NCBI GenBank assembly: GCA_002892395.1
Contig: NBBL01000009.1
Coordinates: 1 to 64,000 of the forward strand
DNA from: Lachnospiraceae bacterium
GTDB lineage: Bacteria; Bacillota; Clostridia; Lachnospirales; Lachnospiraceae
Direction of reading: 5' to 3'
Length of the DNA: 64,000 nt
In this document: positions 14,610-23,487 of the stretch, piece by piece
How positions within the stretch are numbered: the first letter of the stretch is position 1
Layout: each line of letters opens with the position of its first letter
The notes under the pieces: generated by a model
Databases searched by the model: none
Seen by the model: only the letters and a program-made list of their open reading frames with translations
What the model was told of the DNA's origin: nothing
Program-made: the position numbers and the translations under genes

Positions 14610-16640
14610 TCAATACAGCTTTGCGCCGGCCGGGATATGGTTGTCAACCATCAGAAGATGAAGTTCTTCGTCTTCACTGTCCTTCTTGTTGTTCACAGCG
14701 GAGAGAAGCATTCCGCAGGAGTCAATGCCCATCATCGCTCTCGGCGGAAGATTGGTGATGGCGATCAGGGTCTTTCCGACCAGCTCTTCCGGCTCGTAAT
14801 AAGCATGAATTCCAGAAAGAATGATGCGGTCAGTGCCGGTTCCATCGTCCAGGACGAACTTCAGAAGCTTCTTGGACTTCGGAACAGCCGAGCACTCCTT
14901 TACCTTTACAGCACGGAAATCAGACTTGCTGAAGGTGTCGAAATCGACCTGCTCCTCAAAGAGCGGCTCAATCTTCACGTTTGAGAAATCGATGCTGTCG
15001 TTCGGTGTGAAGAATCCGCTCCTGTCTTCAGAAGCGGCCTTCTCTCCGGCTGCTTCTTCATTGGCACCTTCTCCGCTCTCTGCCTTCGCAGATGATGAAG
15101 AAGCTCCGTTTTCAGCCGAAGCCGCTGAGGTTCCGCTGCGGAGTGTGGGGAATAGGATCACATCCCGAATAGCCGGTGAATTGGTGAGCAGCATCACCAG
15201 GCGATCAATGCCATAGCCGATTCCTCCCGTCGGCGGCATGCCGATGTTCAACGCAGTCAGGAAATCCTCGTCCGTATGGTTTGCTTCTTCATCGCCTGCT
15301 GCTGCCAGCGCGTCCTGCGCCTTGAAGCGCTCGCGCTGGTCTATCGGATCATTCAGCTCGGAGTAGGCGTTGCACATCTCCCGCCCGTAAATGTAGAGCT
15401 CAAAGCGCTGCACATACTCCGGATCATCCGGCTTTTTCTTGGTCAGCGGTGAAATTTCAATGGGGTGATCCGTGACAAAGGTGGGCTGAATCATGGTTTC
15501 CTCGCAAAATTCATCGAAGAAAAGATTCAGAATGTCTCCCCGCTTGTGGTGCGGCTCGTATGCAACATGATGGGCATCCGCCACGGCTCTGGCTTCCTCT
15601 GTGGTCCGAATGGCGCCGAAATCCACCCCGGTCTGATTCTTCACCGCGTCGACCATGGTGATGCGGGCAAAGGGCTTCCCCAGGTCAATCTCCACATCGT
15701 TATACACAACCCGGGTGGTTCCATTTACTTCCTTCGCAACATGGCGGAACATATCCTCAGTAAGATCCATCATTCCGTTGTAATCCGTGTAAGCCTGATA
15801 CAGCTCCATCAGAGTGAATTCCGGATTGTGGCGGGTATCCAGTCCTTCATTCCGAAAGACTCGGCCGATTTCATAAACCCTCTCCATTCCGCCGACAATG
15901 AGGCGCTTTAAGTAAAGCTCCACCGAAATGCGCAGCTTCACATCCTCATCCAATGCATTGTAATGCGTCTCAAAGGGGCGCGCCGCAGCGCCGCCCGCAT
16001 TGGACACCAGCATCGGCGTCTCCACCTCCATAAAGCCCAGGTTGTCCAGATAGCGGCGAATGGAGGAAATGATCCTGGACCGCTTGATAAACGTCTCTCT
16101 CACATCCGGATTCATGACCAGGTCCAGATAGCGCTGGCGATAGCGTGCATCCGTATCCGTCAGACCGTGATACTTTTCCGGCAGCGGCTGAAGGCTCTTC
16201 GCATGCAGCTGAACCTCTGTCGCATGGATGGTGGTCTCCCCGGTCTTGGTCCGAAACACCGTGCCGCGCACTCCGATCAAGTCTCCGATATCCAGCCTTT
16301 TAAAATCCTTGTAGGCGTCCTCTCCCAGTGAGTCCCGAGATACATAGACCTGAATATCGCCCTGTAAGTCCCGGACAGAGCAAAATGAGGCCTTTCCCAT
16401 GATGCGCTTTGCCATCATGCGGCCCGCAACACTCACTTCTTTTCCTTCATACTCCCCGTAGGCATCTTTGATTTCCTTTGAGTGTGCGCTTACATCGTAG
16501 GTCGTTCTCTGAAAGGGATCCCGCCCCTCTGCCTGTAATTCCTTCAGCTTGTCAATCCGGACCTGAGCGAGGCGATGCGCCTCCTGCTCTGCTTCTGCCG
16601 TTGCGCCATTTTGTTCGATTGCCTTGCTTTCGTCACTCAT
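14610..16640 (-). CDS. lysS: lysyl-tRNA synthetase, class II, with C-terminal tRNA-binding domain
   Basis: A 676-residue enzyme that charges tRNA-Lys with lysine using ATP. Residues about 60-170 form the OB-fold anticodon-binding domain, followed by the class II core with FMEVETPMLVSNAGGAAARP, YEIGRVFRNEGLD (motif 2) and GIGYGIDRLVMLLT (motif 3), ending DVILFPTLRSG near residue 500. An Ala/Ser/Glu-rich linker (about 500-555) joins an EMAPII-like tRNA-binding domain (556-676). That domain is paralogous to the detached frame at 3898-4401. The start overlaps the greA stop by 8 bases. The part after residue 498 may have been supplied by the neighbouring island. Confidence 0.96.
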   Translation of the reverse strand: MSDESKAIEQNGATAEAEQEAHRLAQVRIDKLKELQAEGRDPFQRTTYDVSAHSKEIKDAYGEYEGKEVSVAGRMMAKRIMGKASFCSVRDLQGDIQVYVSRDSLGEDAYKDFKRLDIGDLIGVRGTVFRTKTGETTIHATEVQLHAKSLQPLPEKYHGLTDTDARYRQRYLDLVMNPDVRETFIKRSRIISSIRRYLDNLGFMEVETPMLVSNAGGAAARPFETHYNALDEDVKLRISVELYLKRLIVGGMERVYEIGRVFRNEGLDTRHNPEFTLMELYQAYTDYNGMMDLTEDMFRHVAKEVNGTTRVVYNDVEIDLGKPFARITMVDAVKNQTGVDFGAIRTTEEARAVADAHHVAYEPHHKRGDILNLFFDEFCEETMIQPTFVTDHPIEISPLTKKKPDDPEYVQRFELYIYGREMCNAYSELNDPIDQRERFKAQDALAAAGDEEANHTDEDFLTALNIGMPPTGGIGYGIDRLVMLLTNSPAIRDVILFPTLRSGTSAASAENGASSSSAKAESGEGANEEAAGEKAASEDRSGFFTPNDSIDFSNVKIEPLFEEQVDFDTFSKSDFRAVKVKECSAVPKSKKLLKFVLDDGTGTDRIILSGIHAYYEPEELVGKTLIAITNLPPRAMMGIDSCGMLLSAVNNKKDSEDEELHLLMVDNHIPAGAKLY
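15145..15151. other. candidate right attachment core inside lysS
   Basis: GTGGGGA here encodes part of Phe-Pro-Thr at the end of the synthetase core and matches 4403-4409. On the recombination model, codons upstream are the host's own and those downstream came with the island. Common descent of the two lysS ends could also explain the match. Confidence 0.35.
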
Positions 16641-17127
16641 TCTCCTGATCCCTCGTAATGTTCAGTACCTTGTACTCAATGGTTCCCGCGTGCGTATCGA
16701 CTGCCACTACCTCTCCGATCCTTCGCCCCAGCAACTGCCGTCCCACCGGAGATTCGTTGGAAATCTTTCCTTCCATGGAATCTGCTTCGGTGGAGCCCAC
16801 AATCTTCACGTCCATCTCCTCATTTGCTTCCAGATCCAATAGCTTTACGTAGCTCCCGATGCTCACGATGTCAGTGCTGGCTTCATCCTCGACATAGACC
16901 TCGGCGTGTTTTAAGAGCTCCTCCAGCTCATCAATTCGCGCCTCAATATCCCGCTGTTCGTCCTTCGCAGCGTCGTATTCCGCGTTCTCGGAGAGATCGC
17001 CCTGCTCTCTGGCTTCCTTGATTTTATCGGCGATCTCCTTTCGCTTTACCACCTTGAGCGTCTGCAGCTCCTCCTCGTAGCGCTTCAGCCCTTCGTAGGT
17101 AAGAACATTTTTTTTCACTTCCTGCAT
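16633..17127 (-). CDS. greA: transcription elongation factor GreA
   Basis: A 164-residue factor that enters the RNA polymerase secondary channel and stimulates cleavage of backtracked transcripts. The N-terminal coiled coil carries the acidic tip in AREQGDLSENAEYDAAKDEQ. The C-terminal FKBP-like domain has SPVGRQLLGRRIGE. I chose the ATG at 17127, 8 bases after GAGGAG; an ATG two codons upstream is too close to that site, and a still longer reading adds unrelated residues. It precedes lysS with an 8-base overlap; greA-lysS pairs are common in Firmicutes. Confidence 0.95.
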   Translation of the reverse strand: MQEVKKNVLTYEGLKRYEEELQTLKVVKRKEIADKIKEAREQGDLSENAEYDAAKDEQRDIEARIDELEELLKHAEVYVEDEASTDIVSIGSYVKLLDLEANEEMDVKIVGSTEADSMEGKISNESPVGRQLLGRRIGEVVAVDTHAGTIEYKVLNITRDQENE

Positions 17128-17219
17128 AATCATATCTCCTCTGCCTGCCACTTTTTTCAGCAATCCGGTGATGCTTCTTTTTTCCTGCGGTTCGTTACAA
17201 AGATTTAAACATTCAGAGC

Positions 17220-17248
17220 ATTATATTAAATTATCTGAGGTGTGTCAA
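17220..17248 (-). promoter_or_regulatory. consensus sigma-A promoter of greA-lysS
   Basis: On the minus strand TTGACA (17243-17248) and TATAAT (17220-17225) are exactly 17 bases apart, a perfect consensus promoter. The -35 box lies inside the last codons of dusB, and the -10 box abuts its stop. A strong constitutive promoter suits greA-lysS. Confidence 0.85.
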
Positions 17249-18212
17249 CGCTTCCAAAGGCTTTGCAGACAATCTCTCTCATTTCCGCTTCGCTTTCGGC
17301 TGTATTGACCGAATTCCGTATCTGCGCCGCATTGGGAAGCCCGTGCAAATAGCTTGCGAGATGACTTCGCATCTTCCGTATTCCCCGTTGCGCACCGTCC
17401 TGCTGAATCTGCATCTCCATATGACGCAGAATGAGATCGCGCTTTTCGTGGGCCATCACCCGGGGCTGGACGCCCTGTTTTCCCTCCAGCGCCCATCGGA
17501 TCTCCGAAAAGATCCACGGGTTGCCCTCTGCTCCCCGGGCAATCATAATTCCGTCGCATCCGGTCTCTTCCAGCATGGACCTCGCCTCCTCTCCCGAAGT
17601 GATGTCCCCGTTTCCGATAACCGGAACCGATACCGCTTCCTTGACCGCCCGGATCACGCTGCGATCGGCTCTGCCGGAATAGTAGTCCTCCCTGGTTCTT
17701 CCGTGAACGGTAATCGCCGCTGCACCTGCCTGTTCCAGTACCTTGGCAAATTCCGGCGCGTTCACATGTTCCCGATCAAAACCCGATCGAATTTTGACCG
17801 TAACCGGCTTTCGCACCCGCTTCACCATGGCCTGAATGATCTCTCCCGCCAGCTTCGGCATCGTCATCAGCCTCGAGCCTTCTCCGTTGTTAACCACCTT
17901 CGGCACCGGACACCCCATATTGAAGTCGATAATCTCCCAGGGCCCCTCCTCCAGCTGTTCCGCCACTTCAGCACAGATGGCCGGATCCGAGCCAAAAAGT
18001 TGAATCGCCAGCGGGCGATCGGAAGGCTCAGTCCGCAAAAGCTCGGCGGTTCCTCTGTTCTTATAGTAAACCGCCTTTGCGCTGACCATTTCCGTAACTG
18101 CCAGCTCACAGCCCTGCTCTCTGCAGAGCAGGCGAAACGGCAAATCACTGACCCCTGCCATCGGAGCCAGCACAATTCCGTGCTTCAGCACAAGTGTTCC
18201 GATTTTCAGCAT
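17226..18212 (-). CDS. dusB: tRNA-dihydrouridine synthase DusB
   Basis: A flavoenzyme of about 328 residues that reduces uridine to dihydrouridine in tRNA using FMN and NADPH. It is a TIM barrel starting MLKIGTLVLKHGIVLAPMAG with the catalytic cysteine in FNMGCPVPKV, HGRTREDYYSG and the FMN-phosphate site GNGDITSGEE. A C-terminal helical RNA-binding part ends the protein. I chose the ATG at 18212, which has GAGGG 6 bases upstream; an in-frame start at 18266 would add 18 residues not seen in the family. It follows the DUF6145 gene and may share its transcript. Confidence 0.92.
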   Translation of the reverse strand: MLKIGTLVLKHGIVLAPMAGVSDLPFRLLCREQGCELAVTEMVSAKAVYYKNRGTAELLRTEPSDRPLAIQLFGSDPAICAEVAEQLEEGPWEIIDFNMGCPVPKVVNNGEGSRLMTMPKLAGEIIQAMVKRVRKPVTVKIRSGFDREHVNAPEFAKVLEQAGAAAITVHGRTREDYYSGRADRSVIRAVKEAVSVPVIGNGDITSGEEARSMLEETGCDGIMIARGAEGNPWIFSEIRWALEGKQGVQPRVMAHEKRDLILRHMEMQIQQDGAQRGIRKMRSHLASYLHGLPNAAQIRNSVNTAESEAEMREIVCKAFGSVDTPQII

Positions 18213-18274
18213 GCTTTCCCTCTGCCTGATTCTGCTTTCTGATGCAATTTCCGTTTCCCCTTTCACTCCCGTTT

Positions 18275-18344
18275 TTCGCTTCCATTTTGTTTCACGTCCG
18301 TTTTTGCTTCCGCTTTGCTTCGCTTCCGTTTTGTTTCACGTCCG
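18275..18344. repeat. two 26-bp direct repeats between DUF6145 and dusB
   Basis: A 26-base unit (TTCGCTTCC, A or G, TTTTGTTTCACGTCCG) occurs at 18275-18300 and 18319-18344 with one mismatch, in a pyrimidine-rich tract on the plus strand. It looks like local slippage or duplication in the dusB leader. Confidence 0.7.
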
Positions 18345-18351
18345 CTTCGCT

Positions 18352-18726
18352 TTACTTCCGTTTTTTCCCGTCTTCTTCCCCGCCGGTTTTCTCTGTCTTC
18401 TCCCCTGAATGCATCACCCTGCAGTACAACTCCAATGCCTCCAGAAGCTCCCGGTGCGCATACCGTGCGCGCGCAATCTTCATCCCGCTTGCGATCTCAT
18501 CAAACAGGTAATCTCCGTCATCCGCCTGTGCCTTGAACTGTAAATGCCCCTCGGAATCATACTCCAAGGTAAGAATCCCCCCGGATTCCTCCGCAATCGT
18601 GACGCAGAGAATCTGCAGCTCCCTCCGAACCTGCTCCGGCAGTCTGAAAAACGCAGGATTCAGGTAATATTTCTTCGTGTAGGCATTGGCCCCGCAGAGC
18701 ACGCCCTCCGTTTTTGCTTCTTCCAT
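18352..18726 (-). CDS. DUF6145-family protein
   Basis: A 124-residue soluble protein, MEEAKTEGVLCGANAYTKKY..., that I assign to DUF6145 from its length, its opening (GANAYTKKYYLNPAF) and its place beside dusB, as in many Lachnospiraceae. The family has no known function. The C-terminal tail is charged and low in complexity (GEKTEKTGGEEDGKKRK). GTGAGG precedes the ATG. It lies downstream of the pfkA terminator and is probably co-transcribed with dusB. Confidence 0.7.
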   Translation of the reverse strand: MEEAKTEGVLCGANAYTKKYYLNPAFFRLPEQVRRELQILCVTIAEESGGILTLEYDSEGHLQFKAQADDGDYLFDEIASGMKIARARYAHRELLEALELYCRVMHSGEKTEKTGGEEDGKKRK

Positions 18727-18792
18727 TTGACCTCACCGTTTTTGCTTTATAACCGCTCCGTTGAACCGCGCTCCGTTTCCCGGACGCAGACA

Positions 18793-18823
18793 TAAAATCG
18801 CCGACCCGTTTCGGATCGGCGAT
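18793..18823 (-). terminator. intrinsic terminator of pfkA
   Basis: On the minus strand ATCGCCGATCCG pairs with CGGGTCGGCGAT over a 3-base loop with one mismatch (18797-18808 and 18812-18823), followed by TTTTATG, 13 bases after the pfkA stop. Confidence 0.8.
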
Positions 18824-18835
18824 CCCCTATCTTCT

Positions 18836-19810
18836 TCAGCGTGTGAGCTTCTTTGTGAGCTGCATCTGATATTCCGGTACGTCCTTTTCCATCGCCAGCG
18901 CCTCTGTGATATCAAAGTCGCAAAATTCTCCGTTCTTATACGCCACCAGACGGTCGGACTTTCCCTCTACCAAAAGATCCACCGCCCGGGATCCCATGAT
19001 GGAGGCATAGAAGCGATCCTTGCAGGAGGGAGAGCCGCCGCGCTGCATGTATCCCAGTATCGTGGCACGGGTCTCAATTCCCGTCGCTGCCTCAATCCGC
19101 TGCGCCATGGAGGAAGAGTGACCGATGCCCTCTGCATTGACGATGATAAAATGCTTCTTTCCCCGCTTTCTGCTTCCGATGATGCGGTTGATGACCTCCT
19201 GCTCATTCCCGTCGTAACGCTCCGGGATTAAAATTGCATCCGAACCGGTGGCAATGCCGCTCCAAAGTGCGATATAGCCCGCATGCCGTCCCATAACCTC
19301 AATGATGGAGCAGCGCTCATGGGAGGTAGAAGTGTCTCTCACCTTGTCAATTGCATCAATCGCCGTGTTGACTGCAGTGTCGAAACCAATGGTGTAATCG
19401 GTGCAGGCGATGTCTAAGTCAATGGTTCCCGGAACGCCGATGGTGTTGATCCCCAGGTCGGCCAGCTTCCCCGCTCCGCGGAAGGAGCCGTCCCCGCCGA
19501 TTACAACGATGCCGTCGATTCCGTGCTTCCGGCATATCTCCGCAGCCTTCTTCTGCCCCTCCTCTGTCATCATCTCTGCACAGCGGGCCGTGTAAAGGAT
19601 TGTGCCGCCGCGGTTGATAATATCCGCCACACTGGCTGCGTCCATGTCAGTGAATTCCTCCTCCAACAAGCCGGAGTAACCGCGCATGATTCCTTTTACA
19701 TGCAAGCCATAGGACAAAGCCGTGCGCACAACCGCACGGATCGCCGCATTCATGCCCGGCGCATCGCCGCCGCTTGTGAGTACGCCTATCGTCTGAATCT
19801 TCTTTGTCAT
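18836..19810 (-). CDS. pfkA: ATP-dependent 6-phosphofructokinase
   Basis: A 324-residue glycolytic enzyme that phosphorylates fructose 6-phosphate to fructose 1,6-bisphosphate. It has the ATP-site GGDGSFRGA at 105-113; the Gly in GGDGS is typical of the ATP-using rather than pyrophosphate-using type. VMGRHAGYIAL is also conserved. The catalytic loop reads PGTIDLDIACTD, so the Asn between the two conserved aspartates of the usual Ile-Asp-Asn-Asp is Leu132. The two aspartates (131, 133) remain. GGGGG lies a few bases before the ATG. It follows dnaE on the same strand, as in many Firmicutes. Confidence 0.95.
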   Translation of the reverse strand: MTKKIQTIGVLTSGGDAPGMNAAIRAVVRTALSYGLHVKGIMRGYSGLLEEEFTDMDAASVADIINRGGTILYTARCAEMMTEEGQKKAAEICRKHGIDGIVVIGGDGSFRGAGKLADLGINTIGVPGTIDLDIACTDYTIGFDTAVNTAIDAIDKVRDTSTSHERCSIIEVMGRHAGYIALWSGIATGSDAILIPERYDGNEQEVINRIIGSRKRGKKHFIIVNAEGIGHSSSMAQRIEAATGIETRATILGYMQRGGSPSCKDRFYASIMGSRAVDLLVEGKSDRLVAYKNGEFCDFDITEALAMEKDVPEYQMQLTKKLTR

Positions 19811-19840
19811 CTGTTCCCCCTGTCATCCAATCGGAAGCGT

Positions 19841-19886
19841 GTTCTTTTTGATGCATGTTCTTTTTGATGCATGTTCTTTTTGATTC
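19841..19886. repeat. 16-bp tandem repeat upstream of pfkA
   Basis: GTTCTTTTTGATGCAT is repeated at 19841-19856 and 19857-19872, with a partial third copy at 19873-19886. It lies between dnaE and pfkA, in the leader or promoter of pfkA, and could vary in copy number by slippage. Confidence 0.85.
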
Positions 19887-19931
19887 TTGGTTTTATCTTC
19901 TGCCGGTTCTTATTGTAGGACCTTTTTCTCC

Positions 19932-22900
19932 TTATTTCAATGCCCTTGTTACGGATTTCACATTCTCTTCTCCCAGCCTTTTTCGAAGGCAGGAAAGCAG
20001 TGCATCATCCGCCTTTACAAGCCACTCCGAGCCCAGGCTCTTCATTTGCTTTTCCGCACGGAGATAAATTTTCACTTCATTTTCTCCCTCTCTTCCTCCC
20101 AGATCCAGCATGAGCTGCGGAAGATCCCGGTGGTAATGCCCGCGGTTTTCATACTGCAGCCAAAGTGTGGTCACCTCCCTGCGAAAAGGCCGTATCTGCT
20201 CACAAATCAATTTCCCTTGCGAGTCCTCATCTCCAAGGGTAACCCGTCCCTGCAAAAATACCTTGGCCTCCGGTACCAGCAGCTCCCGGTGCCTCTCGTA
20301 ATCTCTGGGAAACAGAAGGACCTCCACGGATCCCAGGAGATCCTCCACCGTGATGAACGCCATGGTCTGATTGGTCTTTGTCGTCTTCAGCGTTTTGTCC
20401 GTGATGATGCCGCCAATGGTCACATGCATGCCATCCCGCACCTCCGATTCCCCCGTCTCTTCATCGACGATAAAATCCGTGGACCGGGCCGTCACTGTGC
20501 GCTCCCAAAGCGCTGCGTAGGCATCCAGCGGATGCCCGCTCAAGTAGACCCCCAGCGTTTCCTTCTCAAAGTTCAAAAGATCCTCCCGTTGGAATTCATC
20601 CGTCTCCGGAAAAGCAATCCGAAAGCTCTCCTTATCCTCTTCGCTGGCCAGATCAAACAGTGTCAACTGACCCTTGACCTTATTCCTGCGATTGTTTTTT
20701 TCATCGAGAAGCTGCGGAACAATCAGCATCTTCTGTCGGCGATTCCCCGGAAGGCTGTCAAATGCCCCCGCCTTGATGAAACTCTCCAGCGTCCTTCGGT
20801 TGACCTCCTTGCTGCTCAGACGGTTGACAAATTCCTCCAAAGAACGGTACGGCCCGTGCTCCCCTCTCTCCCTCTCAATTTCCGCGGCGACGCCGACGCC
20901 CACGCTCTTAATGGCCGACAGCCCGAACCGGATCCCGGTCCCGGAGACAGAAAAGCCGCTCTCTCCCTCGTTCACATCCGGCGGCAGGATGGGAATTTCC
21001 ATCTTGCGGCACGCCAGAATGTACTCCGACACCTTCGCCGTGTTGTCCAGAACACTGCTCAAAAGCGCCGCCATAAATTCGCGGGGATAGTAATACTTAA
21101 GCCATGCAGTCTGAAACGAGACATAGGCATAACAGGCTGCATGGGATTTGTTGAAGGCGTACTTGGCAAAATCTGTCATTTCATCGAAAATATGGTTTGC
21201 CACTGCCTCAGAAATCCCATTTGCGACACAGCCCGTTACCCCTTCCTCGGGGTTTCCGTACACAAAGCTCTGCCGCTCCTTTTGCATGACCTGTTCCTTC
21301 TTTTTTGACATCGCACGGCGCACAAGATCGCTTCGCCCCCAGGTGTAGCCTGCCAAATCCCGCACGATCTGCATGACCTGCTCCTGATACACAATGCAGC
21401 CGTAGGTCGGCTTTAAAATCGGTTCCAGCTTGTCGCATTCATACCGGATGGAAGACGGGTCATTCTTCCCCTTCAGGTAACGGGGAATGAATTCCATCGG
21501 TCCCGGACGATAGAGGGAAATACCGGCGATCACATCCTCCAGCGCAGATGGTTTCAGCTCCTTCATAAAGCTTTTCATCCCGGCGCTCTCCAATTGAAAG
21601 ATGCCCTCCGTGTTTCCGTTTCCGATCATTTCCATGACCTTCGGATCATTGAAGTCAATCTGAAGCATGTCAATGGCATGTCCTGTTTTTTTGGAAGCGG
21701 CCTCCGCTGCCTTCTGGATCACCGTCAGCGTGCGGAGACCGAGAAAATCCATTTTCAGGAGTCCCAATTCCTCCAAAGTCGTCATGGTGTACTGGGTCGT
21801 GATGGAGCCATCTGCGCCGCGAGACAGCGGCACGTATTCATCTGCACTTTTTTTTGAAATCACAACGCCGGCTGCGTGCATGGATGCATGGCGCGGCAGC
21901 CCCTCCAGGCGCTTTGAGAGCTCCAAAAGACGATGCACCTCCGGATCGGTGTCGTAGGCGTTTTTCAAATCTCTGGACATCAAAAGTGCCTTGTCCAGCG
22001 TCATATTCAGCTCATTCGGAATCATTTTTGCAATCGCGTCGCAGCGCGCATACGGCAGATCCAGAACGCGGCCCACATCCCGAACCACCCCCTTTGCCGC
22101 CATCGTGCCGAAGGTGATGATCTGTACCACGTGATCCTTTCCGTACTTTCGCCCCACATAATCGATCACCTCCTGCCTTCGCTCATACGCGAAGTCCACA
22201 TCAATATCCGGCATGGAGACCCGCTCCGGATTCAAAAAGCGCTCAAACACCAGCTGGTAGCGCTCCGGATCGATGTCGGTGATCCCAAGACAATAAGAAA
22301 CCAAAGAGCCGGCAGCAGAGCCCCGTCCCGGCCCCACTGCGATTCCGTTGGACTTTGCAAAGTTAATATAATCCCAGACGATCAGAAAATAATCCACGTA
22401 CCCCATGCGGTTGATGATGGAAAGCTCCGACTCCATCCGCTCCCGGAGCCTCCCGTCCTCCTTCGGATAGCGCGTCGAAAACCCGGCTTCGCACAACACC
22501 CGCAGATACGCATAGGCATCCGGATATCTCTCCGGCACTTGGTATGCCGGAAGCTTCAGCTCATGAAAGGTGATCTCCACCTTGCAGCGCTCGGCGATTT
22601 TTTGGGTGTTGTCCAGCGCCCTCTGTGCATAGGGAAACAGAGCGCGCATCTCTTCCTCCGATTTCAGATAATACTGTCCGCCTTCATAACGCATGCGATC
22701 CGTGTCTGTGACCTTTTTCCCTGTCTGCAGGCACAAGAGGAGGTCGTGAGGCTCCGCATCCTCTGCAAAGGTGTAATGCGAATCGTTCGTTGCCACCAGC
22801 TCAATTCCTGTCTCCTGGGACAGGCGAAGAAGCTGCTGATTCACCAGCTTCTGCAGCGGAATTCCGTGATCCTGCAATTCAAGAAAGAAATTTCCTTCTC

Positions 22901-23399
22901 CAAAAATATCCCGATAGCGAAGCGCCGCCTGTTTTGCTTCTTCGTATTGGTTTCGGGCTAAATTTCTCGCCACCTCCCCCGCCAGGCAGGCGCTGCATGC
23001 AATAATACCCTCATGAAACTCCCGCAGTGTCTCGTAGTCCACCCTGGGCTTATAGTAAAAGCCGTCCACAAATCCGCGGGACACAATCTTCGACAGATGC
23101 TCAAAGCCCGTCCGGGTCTCTGCCAGCAGAATCAGGTGATAGTAGCGGTCATTTCCCTTTTCGCTCTCCCGGTCAAAGCGCGATCCCGGCGTGACATAAA
23201 CCTCACAGCCCAGAATCGGCTTGATCCCCGCCTCCTTGGCAGCCTTATAAAAATCGATCACACCGTACATCACGCCGTGATCCGTAATGGCCAGCGAATC
23301 CATGCCCAGTTCCTTCGCCCGCGCAATGATTTCTTTTATTTTACTGGAGCCGTCCAAAAGAGAATACTCTGTGTGTACGTGAAGATGTGTAAAAGCCAA
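19932..23399 (-). CDS. dnaE: DNA polymerase III alpha subunit DnaE
   Basis: A 1155-residue replicative polymerase of the DnaE class, which in Firmicutes works beside PolC. The N-terminal PHP domain has HLHVHTEYSLLDG. The palm carries PDIDVDF with two catalytic aspartates near residue 400, and GPGRGSAAGSLVSY lies just before it. A helix-hairpin-helix region and a C-terminal OB fold (VTIGGIITDKTLKT) follow. The start codon is TTG, 8 bases after GGAGG. It is preceded by a terminator after the HPr gene and followed by pfkA. The length is normal and the gene appears intact. Confidence 0.96.
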   Translation of the reverse strand: MAFTHLHVHTEYSLLDGSSKIKEIIARAKELGMDSLAITDHGVMYGVIDFYKAAKEAGIKPILGCEVYVTPGSRFDRESEKGNDRYYHLILLAETRTGFEHLSKIVSRGFVDGFYYKPRVDYETLREFHEGIIACSACLAGEVARNLARNQYEEAKQAALRYRDIFGEGNFFLELQDHGIPLQKLVNQQLLRLSQETGIELVATNDSHYTFAEDAEPHDLLLCLQTGKKVTDTDRMRYEGGQYYLKSEEEMRALFPYAQRALDNTQKIAERCKVEITFHELKLPAYQVPERYPDAYAYLRVLCEAGFSTRYPKEDGRLRERMESELSIINRMGYVDYFLIVWDYINFAKSNGIAVGPGRGSAAGSLVSYCLGITDIDPERYQLVFERFLNPERVSMPDIDVDFAYERRQEVIDYVGRKYGKDHVVQIITFGTMAAKGVVRDVGRVLDLPYARCDAIAKMIPNELNMTLDKALLMSRDLKNAYDTDPEVHRLLELSKRLEGLPRHASMHAAGVVISKKSADEYVPLSRGADGSITTQYTMTTLEELGLLKMDFLGLRTLTVIQKAAEAASKKTGHAIDMLQIDFNDPKVMEMIGNGNTEGIFQLESAGMKSFMKELKPSALEDVIAGISLYRPGPMEFIPRYLKGKNDPSSIRYECDKLEPILKPTYGCIVYQEQVMQIVRDLAGYTWGRSDLVRRAMSKKKEQVMQKERQSFVYGNPEEGVTGCVANGISEAVANHIFDEMTDFAKYAFNKSHAACYAYVSFQTAWLKYYYPREFMAALLSSVLDNTAKVSEYILACRKMEIPILPPDVNEGESGFSVSGTGIRFGLSAIKSVGVGVAAEIERERGEHGPYRSLEEFVNRLSSKEVNRRTLESFIKAGAFDSLPGNRRQKMLIVPQLLDEKNNRRNKVKGQLTLFDLASEEDKESFRIAFPETDEFQREDLLNFEKETLGVYLSGHPLDAYAALWERTVTARSTDFIVDEETGESEVRDGMHVTIGGIITDKTLKTTKTNQTMAFITVEDLLGSVEVLLFPRDYERHRELLVPEAKVFLQGRVTLGDEDSQGKLICEQIRPFRREVTTLWLQYENRGHYHRDLPQLMLDLGGREGENEVKIYLRAEKQMKSLGSEWLVKADDALLSCLRKRLGEENVKSVTRALK

Positions 23400-23436
23400 A
23401 GTCGTTTCCTCCGAATCAGATCGTCACCATCGCATC

Positions 23437-23469
23437 ACAAAAACCGGGAAGGCTCTCGCCCACCCGGTT
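23437..23469 (-). terminator. intrinsic terminator between the HPr-like gene and dnaE
   Basis: AACCGGG/CCCGGTT arms (23442-23448 and 23463-23469) are followed on the minus strand by a run of T (CCCGGTTTTTGTG). It closes the uvrC-hprK-murB-whiA-HPr operon ahead of dnaE. Confidence 0.7.
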
Positions 23470-23487
23470 CATGACTGCATATCCCGT

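Larger units (their letters stand above)
4403..15151. mobile_element. putative integrase-bearing island inserted in lysS
   Basis: The proposed island runs from the attachment-like core at 4403 to the matching core at 15145-15151. At its left end are an Int/Xis module (4591-6191) and AT-rich cargo. Its right end would carry the replacement lysS 3' part (14610-15144). It contains an EEP-hydrolase cluster, XRE and zinc-ribbon proteins, a nested IS256-like copy, an ATPase and a DUF3784 protein. No relaxase or conjugation gene is present, so it is not self-transmissible as seen. The left end is well supported by the integrase; the right end is inference. Confidence 0.45.

Noticed and set aside
19887-21308. 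Long plus-strand reading frame (473 codons) over dnaE
   Set aside because: It lies opposite dnaE, has no ribosome binding site and shows the Arg/His/Pro-rich composition typical of antisense frames in GC-rich genes.
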